This document shows positions 22,356 through 33,870 of a stretch of DNA of 64,000 nucleotides, piece after piece. Source of the stretch: Triatoma infestans (taxonomy: Eukaryota; Arthropoda; Insecta; Hemiptera; Reduviidae); NCBI GenBank assembly GCA_011037195.1, contig JAAEAF010000191.1, positions 62,001 to 126,000 of the forward strand, given 5' to 3'. Made by a program: the position numbers and the translations under genes. A model generated the notes under the pieces. The model searched no databases. It was not told the DNA's origin and saw only the letters and a program-made list of their open reading frames with translations. Positions within the stretch are counted from its first letter, which is position 1, and the number at the start of each line of letters is the position of its first letter.

Positions 22356-22712
22356 CTTGTAGCCTAAGTTGTTTCTGTTTGAGAGAAACTCTTGTTTTGA
22401 TGTTAGTATTAATGATTCTCTAATGTCAGTAAGGTTAGTATTAATCATTAATAAATGAGGGATAATTTATTTTATTTCATTGTTCATTTTTATTTTTATT
22501 TATTTTTTTGAGATTGTATAGTATTCATTTTTATTAAATTCTTGAGGTTTATTTCCCCTCTGAATTCATACTTATATTTTTTGTTTATATATATGTTTCA
22601 AGCTCCGGCAGACGGTAAAAACCATGCCGATTTAGGTTTTTGGTTAAATATAAAAAAAAAAGTGTATTCTTGTAATGTTTTCTAATAAATAAACTTTAAT
22701 TACTACTACTAC
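20237..22712 (+). mobile_element. 5'-truncated LINE with short microsatellite tail, about 2.5 kb
   Basis: The unit lies exactly between the two copies of a 246-bp direct repeat. It holds the RT ORF, a 350-bp 3' UTR rich in T, and an end reading AATAAATAAACTTTAAT followed by a few TAC repeats. A short 3' simple-repeat tail instead of poly(A) is common in several arthropod LINE groups. It interrupts an antisense Jockey tail. Confidence 0.75.
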
Positions 22713-22958
22713 TAGATAAAAAGCTTTATTACAAATATACATATGTACAATATAATATATAGAAGTGCCAATGTACATCACATTATAACCTTCCTACATT
22801 GTTTTATAGTGATTTTTAGGATAACGCGAGGAACAATATGTAGGGGAAAAGGGAAAAAAACTGCAGCTTTAGGGAAAATATTAAGAGAGGATGTCTTTTA
22901 TGCCTGTAATGTATAGAGGGATCGTACGAGGCTATTTCGCGGCAGAGTAGATTGCGAT
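22713..22958 (+). repeat. Direct repeat flanking the LINE, right copy
   Basis: Matches 19990-20236 from TAGATAAAAAGC to GATTGCGAT. On the minus strand the coding trace of an older Jockey tail runs from 23258 directly into this copy, so this is the original location and the left copy is the duplicated one. Confidence 0.8.
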
Positions 22959-23258
22959 GACAGTCTAGATAAGAGAGGAGTTTCTGGAGACGATTTTTGG
23001 ATAAACTGGGGTTACTAAAGATTTTACGTGAAAGTAGGTCGATTTTGGTGTGTCGTAGTGTGTCAGTCGCAAGTCTTAGGAATTTGTTCTGTGTTATCAG
23101 AAGTTTTTTTGATATTACTGTTCCTAGTTACGCTCCAGGCGGAGGAATCATGAAGTACCACCGGTCTGATGATGACTTTGTACAGTAACAGTTGTTTTGT
23201 GTGGTCATTTTTGAGTCGCGTGACAGTAATTATTTTTTTATAGAATATTATCCGCAAG
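22713..23258 (-). pseudogene. Jockey-like LINE C-terminal remnant (insertion host of the RT element)
   Basis: On the minus strand the translation reads LYKVIIRPVVLHDSSAWS, then after a frame change QNKFLRLATDTLRHTKIDLL and further on LLCREIASYDPSIHYRHKRH. This matches the Jockey C-terminal pattern (YK.IIRP..LY....W...QNK.LR). The 3' UTR continues through the direct repeat and, by way of its left copy, to an AATAAA-type end near 19985. It is frameshifted and 5' truncated. Confidence 0.6.
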
Positions 23259-23559
23259 AGGTAATCAAATTAAAATAAAATCGTTTTAAATCGAATATTG
23301 ATAGTCTTTTTTCTGTAGCCTAGGTTAATAAAATGAACAAAAACCTTTTATTTATTTTTTTATTAGCTTTTTACAGTTTCCTCGTTGGAATTCTAATAAT
23401 TTTTAAACTTACATTCATCAAGTTATTCCGCATTTATTTATAATATTTTTTGAAAAAAAAAAAAAAAAAAAATGGTTCTTAAAGATGTTTGGAAAGTGTT
23501 TTCATTATGAGTCATTTTTCAAGATTTGAGGAAGACGATTGATATATTGTTATTAATTA

Positions 23560-23581
23560 TATTATTATTATTATTATTATC

Positions 23582-23624
<43 letters not shown>
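23560..23624. repeat. ATT microsatellite
   Basis: ATT run with one interruption. Confidence 0.95.
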
Positions 23625-23628
<4 letters not shown>

Positions 23629-23724
23629 CGGAGTGTGGAAACACCCCAGAAAAATATTAGTTAACCGCGGCCTATGGCAAGAGGTGAACCAAATATCCAT
23701 ATTTTTGCCTATATTTTATATAAA

Positions 23725-23950
23725 TATAAATGTACACAGACAGACACACATACACACACACGCACACACATACACACATGTATATACACATATATGTCCG
23801 CGCATTATATATATATATATATATATATATACACGCAAACACAAACATCCGTAATCACATGTACACACACACATATTTGTACACATATACACTTTACATA
23901 ACTACATACACCTTACATACATAAATACATGCACACATAAATACAAACAA
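23725..23950. repeat. CA/TA-rich low-complexity tract
   Basis: Interleaved ACAC and ATAT. The open frames in it (His, Thr, Tyr rich) are artefacts of the repeat. Confidence 0.9.
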
Positions 23951-23957
23951 GATTGAC

Positions 23958-25223
23958 TCATTCAGGTTGACCCAGGGCAATTCTTACAATATGACAGGTG
24001 CTCAGGATTACAGCTTGCTGCATCACCTTAATTAATCCCCCATTTAGGCCTAGCTTGGCTAGACTTGTATGAAGTGTATGGGGGACTAGACCTTGTGCAG
24101 AAATTATTATAGGTAGTATGTCTACCTGATCTACCTGTCTCCACTGGGCTAGAATCACCTGGGCGAGCTCACAGTATTTCCTACGCTTCTCTTCGTAGGA
24201 GGAAGTCAGATTATTAGAGTTGGGGATAGCCACGTCCACAAGGCACACCTTCCGGGTTTGCTTGTCGTGCCATATTATGTCCGGTCGGTTGTGCGCAACT
24301 AACCTATCTGACAATACTGTACGGTCCCAGTATAGTAGATGACGGTCACTTTCCAGTACTCTATCAGGGGAGTACAAATAATATGGCGAGGCGTTAGGTA
24401 GAAGATCTACCTGCCTAGCCAGCGCACTGTGTACTATTTTGGCCACATTATTATGTCGCTTTAGGTACTCGTGCTGAGCCATTGCAGGGCACGCAGAAAT
24501 CAAATGGTATATCGTCTCTGTAGAGGTCCCACATAATCTACAACTTACATCTTGCACGTTTGGGTCCCCTACAATTCTAGCGAGATAATACCTAGTCGGG
24601 ATGACCTGGTCCTGGATAGCCAACATGAATCCTTCCGTCTCTGCGAACAATCTGCCCTCCATTAGCCATGCGACTGATGCTTGTTTGTCCACGGCTTGAT
24701 TGTCCAACATGGTTGGGAATTGGCCGTGCAATGGTTTATTTTTCCAGTCGCACGAGGGGGTTTTCTTCTGCGTTATCTGGCGCCCTGGAGAGGTCCAATG
24801 GCGTATACTTCCTGTCTGCATTAATTATTGCCTGGATTAATGGCACTGCATTCCTACTTTGGAAGTACGCCTGCATTCTGGCTATCTGGCAATCGTGCAG
24901 TTGTTGCAGCTCAATAACTCCCCGTCCACCCTCCGAGCGGGGGAGAACGATACGCTCCACTGCTGACCGTGGGTGATGCTTACGGAATGTAGTTAATGTG
25001 GTTCGAACCAACCTCTGTAAACCTTCTATATCCGTACGGGACCACTTGATTATTCCGAAAGAATATACCAAAAGGGAAACACAATAACAGTTGATGGCCC
25101 TGATGAGGCTTTTACTTTCCAAGCCTGTACCACACACTGCCTTTAATCTCCCAGCAAACTGCTTCCGTAGGACACCTTTAACGGCTGTGTGGTCTATACC
25201 ATTTGCCTGAACCAGGCCGAGGT

Positions 25224-25225
<2 letters not shown>
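23958..25225 (-). pseudogene. R4/Dong-like LINE: RT C-terminus, zinc knuckle and restriction-like endonuclease, frameshifted
   Basis: Two overlapping minus-strand frames (25299-24736 and 24821-23958) form one protein with a frameshift near 24740-24760. The upstream part (KYLGLVQANGIDHTAVK, LVYSFGIIKWS) is the thumb region after the RT. The downstream part has a CX2CX7HX4C knuckle (CRLCGTSTETIYHLISAC) and a restriction-like endonuclease signature, RPDIIWHDK...LVDVAIP, followed by YEEKRRKYCELA. This order (RT, CCHC, REL endonuclease) is typical of the R2/R4/Dong/NeSL group. Its 5' edge abuts a TAA tract, and Dong-type elements are known for TAA microsatellite targets. The stop codon is at 23958-23960 with little 3' UTR before CA-rich repeats. 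Confidence 0.75.

Positions 25226-25270
<45 letters not shown>
25226..25270. repeat. TAA/ATT tract between two R4/Dong-like copies
   Basis: Marks the 3' end of one copy and the 5' truncation point of the next on the minus strand. Confidence 0.95.
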
Positions 25271-25271
<1 letters not shown>

Positions 25272-25677
25272 ATATTCTCAGTGAGATCCTAGGGATCATA
25301 AAGCTGGGAATTTTTTCGAACAGCTATATAAATTAACTATTTTAGATTAGAAACCTAAAAAATGTCGCACTTTGTGGCATGTATCTAATATAGCTGACTT
25401 CTGCAGATTAACGTATAAATTTTCGTCAATAGATAGCGACTGAATATTTCTCCTCAGAGAAGTAGGAATCACGCCTGTTGATGAAAGGACAATAATAGGA
25501 ACTATTCTTACAATCCCCACATTCCACAATTTGCTTAATTTCGATAGAAAGCTGAATATATTTGAAGCTTGATCCTATATTGCCATCTTAAACCCTTCCG
25601 TTTCCGGGAACAAGTATCCTCGGTATAACCATGCGTTCGACGCCAACCTGGCGACTTCGGACTTTCCAAGTTCACTC

Positions 25678-25678
<1 letters not shown>
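25271..25678 (-). pseudogene. Second R4/Dong-like copy, strongly deleted, with its 3' end at a TAA tract
   Basis: The minus strand shows SELGKSEVARLASNAWLYRG then FPETEGFKMAI, matching the other copy's QASVAWLMEGRLFAETEGF, then jumps to IVPIIVLSSTGVIPTSLRRN and AILDTCHKVRHFLGF, matching its C-terminus (ILPIIISAQGLVPHTLHT, VILSTCHIVRIALGQ). The internal knuckle and endonuclease are deleted. TAA tracts border it on both sides (25226-25270 and 25679-25713). Confidence 0.65.

Positions 25679-25713
<35 letters not shown>
25679..25713. repeat. TAA/ATT tract at 5' edge of the second R4/Dong-like copy
   Basis: Pure ATT run. Confidence 0.95.
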
Positions 25714-25714
<1 letters not shown>

Positions 25715-26459
25715 ATATTAATGACAAATTTTACAAAAATATTTTCTTTAACAAAACTTTTGTCATATATATAATATGGTTATGCCCAAATATCTTTCTC
25801 AATAAAATCTTATTATCTTAAAAAAATATAATATTATCATGCCCTTAAAAAAATTAGTGTAATTTATTAACTGGAGCAAAAAATCATAATGAGGAATTCC
25901 CGTACAGGGTGTAAGCTAATTTTTATAATAAATAACATCCCCAAAACCGTCAAAGTAATAAAATAATCCCCGGGTGTATATCATATATTAAAAATAAAAA
26001 TAAAAAAAAATCTTAAAAATTTTAATTTGATATAAGACCACCAAACAAACGATGACAAAAAAGATGTGGGATTTTTAATCCAATTAGTTTTATGGTTGGC
26101 TAAAATGGCTTTGCCTTTTGAACAAAGACTTGCTTTGGTAAACTAGTGACTCATTTATAATACAATATATCTTAACAACAGAATGAAACAAGGTAAAGTA
26201 TATTTCTACAATTTACTTTAGAGAGAGAATTTCATATTTTTTTGTTTTGTTTGTTTTTTTAAGAATTTTTTTTAAATAAAATCCCAAAAATAACTTTGAT
26301 GTGTAAGGAAGTAGCTAGAAAGAAGAGAAAGTTTCGTCTGAAAAAACAACGAAGAGTTTAGTTTTATAATAATAATGAGTTTTCAATTAATGATGGGAAT
26401 TCCCAGAAATCAAGAAGTATTGAGTTTCCTCTCCAGAAATAAACATTTTTTGTATTATT

Positions 26460-27090
26460 ATTATTATTACTCAAAGAAGGGGGGGGGGGCGAAACCCTAT
26501 AGGGGTCATAGCCTCCCTGGGCCCATATAGCTACCCCAAAAGAATAATATCTACCGTGTCTGGAACAAGAGTCCACGCCCGGGTTTTACCCATCTAAGTT
26601 TTACCACTGTCCAAACGAATCGGACCAGAACCTTAAAAGGACATAGCTTAAGCTCTTCTACCGATATCCTATTCCGGCCAAAGTCCTGAACCTAATTTCC
26701 TCACAGCCCAAACAATCCGAGATGTATGGGTGTTTCCTCCTCTGTCTCACATGCTCTAAAAAAGAGGTCAGGCATGAGGTCCCTGGGCCCATTGTATAGC
26801 CTCCTTAAACCACAATGCCCATTGAGGTAGTCAACCAACCAGATATCTGAGAGAGGTCCGTGAAAGACAAAGGACTCCCTCACTCAAAGCTCAAAGATCC
26901 CGGCCCCCAATGAACATCTTAGACTGCCGATAACCTACTGTAGTCATCCATAAGGATGAGTGCTGTGAGGCTATCTATGACTGGAAGCCTGACAGACATT
27001 TGCCAAAAGACACACCAACCAATGCCTTGGGACCAATGAAAGGGAGAGAGGCTACCAATTTGGCAAACCTATCCAAGAAAACTCTTCCAT
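26460..27090 (-). pseudogene. RNase H-type LINE 3' end (I/R1-like), decayed
   Basis: The minus strand contains IWLVDYLNGHCGLRRLYN and ACETEEETPIHL, the post-RNase H region seen also at 36579-36851 (GHCRLRGHLRKLGLEDDGTC, ETPIHLL). Several frame changes follow. The 3' end reads into a C/G run and then a TAA tail at 26455-26470, as in I-type elements. Confidence 0.5.
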
Positions 27091-27604
27091 ACTTTTAGAA
27101 CATACTAACACCAAACATTTTTTGTGTATTAGATCAATAATTAAATTTGTATTATTCTTTAGAAATTCTAAACTTTACAGCTTATTATATTTCTTAAAAC
27201 TAAAATGTTATCTATACATAATGCTATAATATCATGTTAACTCTGCAATTTTCAGAGATTAGGCCAAAACTCTAATGAGTAACCACAAATTTATTAATTC
27301 AGATGTCGTAAGTCACCGAAAAAAAAAATCTACAAAGATAAAATTTAATGAAATTCTTTCATTTCACTTAGAATGAAGATTATTTATTTTATTCTAAAGA
27401 ATTTGGTGAATCTGTAGAATGAAACCAATAAAAAGATGTCTAAGAAAAGAGGGAAAGTATCTAGGCAAAAAGCCAAAACTCTGAACAGTAAAAAGCCACA
27501 AACTGGGCCTTCTTCCAAATGCACCCTTGGTGAATCTGTTGAGAGAAATGACTAATTATTTGTTCAAGACCTTATCATAATTTATTTTTATTCTTAGACA
27601 AATC

Positions 27605-27830
27605 TCGCAAAACATTAAGATTTTTGGGTTGAGACTAGTCAGCAGTTTGGTTTAAATCTATATTGCAATTGGCTTCTTCAGAGTAGTTATTAGTTAATTA
27701 CTAGACTATTACTGGTAGGAGAAGATTTTCGGATTGAGATTAGTCAGCAGTTTGGTTTAAATCTATATTGCAATAGGCTTCTTCAGAGTAGTTATTAGTT
27801 AATTACTAGACAATTACTGTAAAAGTAAAG
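27605..27830 (-). repeat. Tandem pair of family C fragments
   Basis: Two near-identical units of about 115 bp each hold CTCTGAAGAAGCC, ATATAGATTTAAACC and TGACTA(G/A)TCTCAA on the minus strand, followed by TTAATTACTAGAC(A/T)ATTACT. The GAAA box has decayed to GATT. Confidence 0.6.
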
Positions 27831-28300
27831 CACGGTAAAAGTAAACCGATAAAGGAGCGGACTGTAACTTCCCTCTCTCTAGCTCTTATGTAAAAGGCTG
27901 TAGGTAATGGGCGGGGCTTCATTTTCTCTTCCAGGGTAGGGATTGGCTATTGAATGATAAGATCTAAGTCTTCTTCCACTTACTTTTTTCTTACAGCAGA
28001 GGCAGCCATGTTTTTGCTTAGACGGAGTTTGTCATCTCTATTTTTTTAGTATTCTGGAACTTTGCCATTAAGTCAGTGGGAGAAGAGACTTAGACTTTAT
28101 CATCCAAAGCCAATTACAAGCATCGAAAGGTGGAAATTAAGCCACTTTTACTATCTGCAATCATTATTTACAAGATGGAGGGAGAAGTTAGTCATTGCCC
28201 CTCTTTTGCTTTGTTTTATGACCATTCATTCTCTAACTCTTGCCAGTATTTGTCTTAGAGACAAGTAGAAATAACCCTGAAGAAATCTATTACAATATAG
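27830..28300. other. Promoter-like flank of the family C element
   Basis: GGGCGGGGCTTC at about 27911 and GATTGGCTATTG at about 27950 resemble GC and CCAAT boxes, followed by pyrimidine-rich sequence. The open frame at 28062-28268 shows no recognisable domain. Probably repeat-derived. Confidence 0.25.
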
Positions 28301-28429
28301 ACTGGTTTGTATCAAAATCTGAAGCGGTCTGAAGAACGAAATTCGAAGCGGTGTGGCTACGAAAATCTGAAAACTCTAGCTTATAATCTCCATCACTACA
28401 TAGTTTATGTAGACGATGTATACACTAGA

Positions 28430-28770
28430 ATTTCAAATTTGAAGCAAATTGCTTAATCCGGAAGTACAACTTTACAGAATAGAATTTTGAGTTTTTTTTT
28501 TTTTTTTTAATGTTCTTGAAGAGGATGATCACGGTTTCCTTTAAACTTGTAATGTTAACTGTACAGTTAAAAGCTTATCACTTTTATATGAAACATTTTT
28601 TTTAGAAAAAAATTGAATTTTATGTAGATCTGAAAAATTTGTGGTATTAAAATTGCAAATCTTATAGGTATGGGCTTGGATCAATGTTATTAGCGCTCTC
28701 TTCTGACAGGTTAGGTACTGTTTCCTCCCACCACCTTTTTATTTACGTCAGAATAAATGAGTAAAATTTG
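28430..28770 (-). repeat. Tandem-module relative, diverged
   Basis: AATCCGGAAGTACAAC, GTAATGTTAACTGTACAG and ATCAATGTTATTAGCGC follow the same order; the last motif also occurs at 7650-7680. Confidence 0.35.
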
Positions 28771-29343
28771 ATGATTAAAAAAATATTTATTTTAATTTAT
28801 AATTATTTTAACGGTTATAGGAGATAGTCGTGTGTGAGTGTTTCTCATTTATCTTAATTTTTCATGGAGATTTCTTCGTTATCTCTGGATAGAAAGTTCA
28901 GTGTAACATTAAATCTAAAAACATTACGATAATAAATCTCACTGTCTCTAAGACTCTGTTTTAAAATCCAAAAAACCGGAACTAAACCTCTAAGAGAATT
29001 GGATAATTCATCAAATATAATTGCGAAGTGATAAAAATAAAAATAGAGTTGAGTAAAACTATTTTTCTTTCTTTTAAACAGAGTGAAATAAAGATTTAAT
29101 TTATCTTCTTTTATTACCAAGTTATAAGAATATAAACAATCAGTGTGAATGACCTCAGTTTCATGAATATCTATCTAACTATCTACCTCTTTTATCCCTA
29201 ACTCCTTTATGCCGTTAGGCGTGGAATACCAGCAGTTTCATGAATATTTATACTGTTGTAATCAACTGTTTTAAAACTTATTATGGAGACGGCAGGATTT
29301 GCAATTAAAAAATTATAAGTAGATATAATTATATAAAACTCAC

Positions 29344-29411
29344 CTCAAATAGCTGTTCGTCATTTTCATCAAATGGATGGCCATTCAGTTTGTTTATTAT
29401 TGTGGCTACAC
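29344..29411 (-). CDS. PDE11: PDE11-like phosphodiesterase, internal exon (end of GAF-B, NKXnFX3DE motif)
   Basis: This 68-nt minus-strand exon lies between an acceptor (TGTGTGTGCAG) and a donor (GAG then GTGAGT). It starts with the two bases that complete the glycine codon left open at 54413, then encodes 22 residues, VATIINKLNGHPFDENDEQLFE when split as VATIINKLNG and HPFDENDEQLFE. The segment NK-LNGHP-F-DEN-DE is the NKXnFX3DE signature of PDE GAF domains, needed for cyclic-nucleotide binding or fold stability. It corresponds to the human PDE11A stretch that reads GVAQVLNRLDG. It ends in phase 0 at LFE; the next family residues (AFVIFCGLGI-like) were not found in positions 1-29343. The intron upstream of it (29412-54412) is about 25 kb of mobile DNA. 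Confidence 0.88.
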
Positions 29412-29524
29412 CTGCACACACAAAAAAATTAACTTTTTAACTTTGTAAAAGTATGAAAATGATAAAAAAAATGATAGAAAATAGAGTTTTCATGGAAATA
29501 GCTTATTATTATTTTATATATTTA

Positions 29525-29745
29525 AGGCGCATTAAACCATCTATGGTGATTGACCTTCTCAATACACTACCGGCCTTCGGATAGAGTTCTCTCGATACAG
29601 GTAACACTGACTTACACCGGACAGTGGTGGCCTTTAGGGGGCTCCTAGGAAGGGAAAATCTAAGCACACTGCTAAACTCGAACCGGATACCTCGAGGGTT
29701 GCTGGTCCAGCACAGTATCACTGAGCTAATCTCTTCCCTGTTATT
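29525..29745 (-). mobile_element. tRNA-derived SINE, family 3
   Basis: The minus strand shows AGATTAGCTCAGTGATAC (A box) and ATCCGGTTCGAGTTTAG (B box), then a body with GAGCCCCCTAAAGGCC and AGTGTTACCTGTATCG, similar in order to 49265-49475. It begins about 110 bp from the smaller PDE11 exon. Confidence 0.6.
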
Positions 29746-29756
29746 ATTTTATAATA

Positions 29757-30690
29757 AAAAAATCTGGTGTGAAACAACACTCACACAACTTTCTCTTACT
29801 TCCTGTTCTCAAAATTATAATTGACAAATGTTTATAGTTTGTGTACCAAATATAACGAAATTCGTCGAAAATTGAAAAAACTATTCAATAATTGCGCACT
29901 TCCGGTTACCTAATTTTCTTAAAACTCGGAATTTTGGCCATCTCTTTGTTTCTAATTCATTTTGTTTGGATGATAGAATTGTATTATGAACTATGATAGC
30001 AATTTAGAGGAAGCTGTAACCCCACCCCTCCCCTAAAAGTGCCCTTAAATTAACTTTCCCAGAGAAATGTTTTAAATAAAAGATGTAGATCATTGCATGT
30101 TTGATTTATACACAATGTTTCAAGAAAATAGTCGGAGCCATTTTTGAAAAAATCGTGAAAAAGTGAAGAAATCATTTAGTAAAGTGTTAAAATAAATGCA
30201 CTTTTTTTCAAACTCGGAATTTCAACAACATATTTAATTCTAATTAACATTATTAAGAAGGCAGAATTGTTTAATAAACTGAAATAGCACTTTAGATGAA
30301 AACCTAATCCCAAGATTACCCTTAAATGAATTTTCCCGGAGAAATGTTTCAAATAAAAGTTGCAGCTCTTTGTACATGTAGTGGATATAACAAGTTTAAA
30401 GAAAATCGTTGGAGCCATTTTTGAGAAAATCGCAAAAGTGTAAAAAAAACAACTAATAAAGTGGTACTTCCGGTTGAGGAATTTTGACAGGTAACGTACT
30501 GCCAGATCCATGGTGATACATAAACGGAATATCACGTTTCAACTTTCTACACACAGACACACACACACAGACCATTTGCTAAAAACCACTTTTTTGGACT
30601 CAAAACGGATATTTCCGGTGAAAACACTATATCGAAAATTTGGCACGATTACAATACTTCCTCTTACTATGTAGTAAGAGAAAGTAAAAA
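29757..30690 (+). mobile_element. Tandem-module element, second copy
   Basis: Same start (GTGTGAAACA, AACTTTCTCTTAC) and end (CTTCCTCTTACTATGTAG, TAAGAGAAAGT) as 6573-7600. TTCCGGTTACC at 29900 and TTCCGGTTGAGG at 30470 mark the first and last modules; the middle one has lost the motif by deletion. Confidence 0.65.
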
Positions 30691-31429
30691 GACAATCGAT
30701 AATACAATGAGAAATAATTTTTTATTTATTTTATTTTTATTAAAATTCAAAAAATGTGAAAAGCGCACTGTCTACACTACAGTTAAACTTCTGCAAAGCA
30801 TAATACTAAATTCACGATAGTGTAACAATTTAAAAATGTAATTAATGTTGTAATCCAGTTTAAGATTTATTACTTTTATTGATTAAAAAATTCTTGGAAA
30901 TATGCCAACGTTTTATAAACTCTGGGAAAAATTGATGGAAACATATTAAATTCTACAGATAACAGATACTTGATTAATTAGCTTACCAAAATACTAGAAA
31001 TGCCATAGATCATAGCAATTAATCAATAAATATTAATTAATTGTTATTTTTCAGATATGAAGAATTTTTATTTTTTTAATTTTTAGATATAAATTGGTCA
31101 ACATTTAATTTGATTTATAATGATTGTATTTTTGCTACTAGTTACTAATAAATATGAGAAAAGTAAATGAAATGGCCAATAATTTTTCTAGCAAACAATT
31201 ATCTCTTATAATTAATTTTATAGATAAGCGTGATTAATAAAATAGAATTAGACAAGTATTTATTATAGAAGAAAACAAAATAAATTATATAGCCTCGGTG
31301 ATTAAAAAGAAAGGCAAAAACCTGAAGGCAGATTCAGGCAGTTTACGTGAGATTTCTTCTTTGAATCAAGAGAAAAGCAAGAATAGACAGCGTGTGTAAT
31401 ATAACCATAAGAAAGTATATCGAGTTAAA

Positions 31430-31640
31430 AACCTCAGTCAGTAATCTAAAGGAAGAAGAGACAGACTTGGTTTGGACATTTGAGAGAATTGGTATGAAAT
31501 AGCCTAATAGTTAACTGTTAGCCTTAGAAGAACTGAGGAAAAGGGGGAAACAAGAAGGCCTAAGGCATCTGAGGAAGTGATCTTTAGGTTAAAGGCTATG
31601 GAGTGGAACGGCCATAAAAATTATGAGGAGATCAGTTATA
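31430..31640 (+). pseudogene. Decayed LINE C-terminal scrap
   Basis: GRRDRLGLDI followed by LEELRKRGKQEGLRHLRK resembles the RRLRWFGHV...RRGRP..RW tail of RTE/L1-type elements. Very degraded, no frame is continuous. Confidence 0.3.
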
Positions 31641-31696
31641 AAAATGGAAAGATTTCATGAAGATACACCAATTTTACTGCGCCTTTTATGTTGCAA

Positions 31697-33200
31697 CTAG
31701 CTAACCCGGCCACGCTTCCCTATGGCTCAGTCTGATTTTTAAGAAAGTAAATAGAAGTATTATAGTTAACATTCAGCAAGAAAGCACGTCATTCAGTTTA
31801 ATACCCTAATTTGCGATGCTGTGCACTGAATGGGAAGAAAGAAAAAATGTTTTTAACTGAAAGTCTTAGCTTTATTGTAAAGCTAGTGAATGGACTAAAT
31901 TTTTTGTTTCTGTGTTTTCTGCATAAAAATAAAGATCAGATGGTTTACCGAATCTGGAGCATGCGACATATAATTGCCCATGAGAAAAGCATTCGTTTTC
32001 TAAATTCCAACCGCACACATGCAAAGTTTGTCCTTGCGCTATTGATAGTCATAGCGAACGCAAGCGTATTGGAAATTGAAGTCGTTTGAACTCAGACACC
32101 ATATCTGACGTCTTCACCTTTATGAGGTCCCATGAGAATTGTTGCTTCAATTAGATTATTCATCAATTTTTTAACTACTAATCGTGACCATTGCTAAACT
32201 TTGGCTGATTGATGTTTCGGAGTAATATAATTTGGCACTCCAATTTTCAAATTTAGAATGTGTGGCGGTAATATGGTGACATCGAGTAAATTAAGAAATT
32301 CCGTTGGAAAATTCACTACTTCACTTTGGTCCATCACGAAGCCGATGGATTTGTATGTCACGGTTTCACCTGCGATTCTGTTTAGAATGATGTTGTTCAT
32401 ATCGTGTACGTCGACATTTTTAGCCGCTAGAATCTAGCTCTTCCGCTTAATCATGCGCGATTTTGATTATTTGTTTCGACGCTTTGGAATACCTTGTCTA
32501 CTAATTCTTCTTTTGAATGTACAATGCTGCAGAAATTAGATGGGAACGTGATTTTTCCCTTTTCTGGATTTGTAGAAGCAGTGCCGTTACCGACTTCGAG
32601 TAGCAGCTGTTCGATCGTTTTGAAGTTGAACTCTCATATTCGTTGTTAAATGATTTTTTTTTACTGTGCTCCAAAGAGTTGAATATTTCAAGCAGACATG
32701 CAATTCATCAGCTGGAGTTGAGCAAGGTATCACTGAAAGCCTGAAGTTTGCCTGAAGTCACCGGATAGTAACACCAATGCTCCATCAAATGGAGCATTTC
32801 GCAAGTCTTTCAATGTATGGTCTACTGCTTCCACTTCTTGTGAGCCATTGTACACTCATCTCATACAATGATTTTGCACTCTCCTATTCCTGATGTTTTA
32901 GAAATGTTGCATGTTTGGTTTTCTGTGAAGAGCTTGTTTAGTGACAGTTTAAGAGCTGAATGCGCTGTTCTACCTCCTTCCACCAACGTAGCAGCATAAC
33001 CTGAAGAAGCAAGTGCTAACGCAATATGGCCATTTGAAAGGATTTTAGCCAGGATTAAGGAAATTAAGAAGGTTTTTTCCAGTTCCACCTGGAGCGTCCA
33101 AAAAGTAAATCCACCGGATTGGTTGGTCACAGCTTGTATGATGGTATCAAATGCTATCCTTTGTTCTTGAAGGAGTTTCAGTGTATTGTCTTGGCTGAAT
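31697..33200 (-). mobile_element. Decayed Helitron: PIF1 helicase C-terminal half and CTAG end
   Basis: The minus strand holds PIF1-family helicase blocks typical of Helitron Rep/Hel proteins. At 33071-33099 a Walker A-like APGGTGK is readable one frame away from the longest frame, then FLISLILAKILSNGHIALAL, GRTAHSALKLSLN and SKTSGIGECKIIV. Further down come MNNIILNRIAGETVTYKS, PTEFLNLLDVTILPPHIL and LKIGVPNYI, then KKLMNNLIEATIL and a LAFAMTIN trace. About 150 bp after the coding trace, a GC-rich GCCATAGGG...TGGCCGGG stretch and CTAG (31697-31700) form a Helitron-type 3' end. Frameshifts and missing motifs make it nonfunctional. Confidence 0.75.
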
Positions 33201-33460
33201 AGCTGTAAGTCTTTTCAGGTGCATGATTGCTTTCTGAGCAGTTCTCTCTCAAATGTTGCATTGATCGACCTATTCGGTACTGTTACTCTCAATTGTGCCG
33301 ACATCTTGCCAACACTCTTATACAGAAATGCAAAGTTGTGTACAAATTTCAAGTCAATCCATCGACTACTTTTCGAATTTTGCGGCCACAAACATACGGA
33401 TGCCGAATTGTTATATATACAGATTAGAGAGACACTAATAAGAAAAATAAAACATTAGCG
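33200..33460 (-). pseudogene. Possible upstream Helitron helicase segment
   Basis: Minus-strand traces such as SESNHAPEKTYSY immediately precede the helicase start, and the block is continuous with it. No firm motif is readable. Confidence 0.3.
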
Positions 33461-33544
33461 CTAAGTGAACTGAACGCAATTCATTTTGCAAACTTAAGAA
33501 GAATTTAGTCAATTTTCTAACTTTAGCTGAACTGATTCAAATAT

Positions 33545-33870
33545 ACTGTAACAGCAAGAGAAGCTCAGCAACCAAAGAAAGCAAGAGAGGCTCAACCACT
33601 CTCTCGGACTGGAGTGGGAGAGTGGGAAAAGCTGCATAAATATAGCGACGGTCAGTCCATGAAACACAGTTAAACATAGTGGAAATTATTTCAGTACATC
33701 CAATCGCTAAGTGTCATTCTCTTACCATTCAACCTTAAACATTCATCCATTGTGAAGTCCAGGCAGTCTGTGTCTCATTATTAATATATCAGTTAACCAG
33801 TGTTAACCAAGACTTCTCTTCTTAACTCATCAAACAAAACCAATTCTCTCCATCCAACACATCCATTATA
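33545..33870 (+). other. Candidate second LTR-like promoter segment
   Basis: TGTAACAGCAAGAG at 33547 is followed by a TATA-type GCATAAATATAGCG near 33636 and a CA-rich leader. This looks like the 5' half of a different LTR family, but no matching copy or clear 3' end is present. Confidence 0.25.

Noticed and set aside
23633..23924. His/Thr/Tyr-rich overlapping frames
   Set aside because: CA and TA microsatellites read in three frames.
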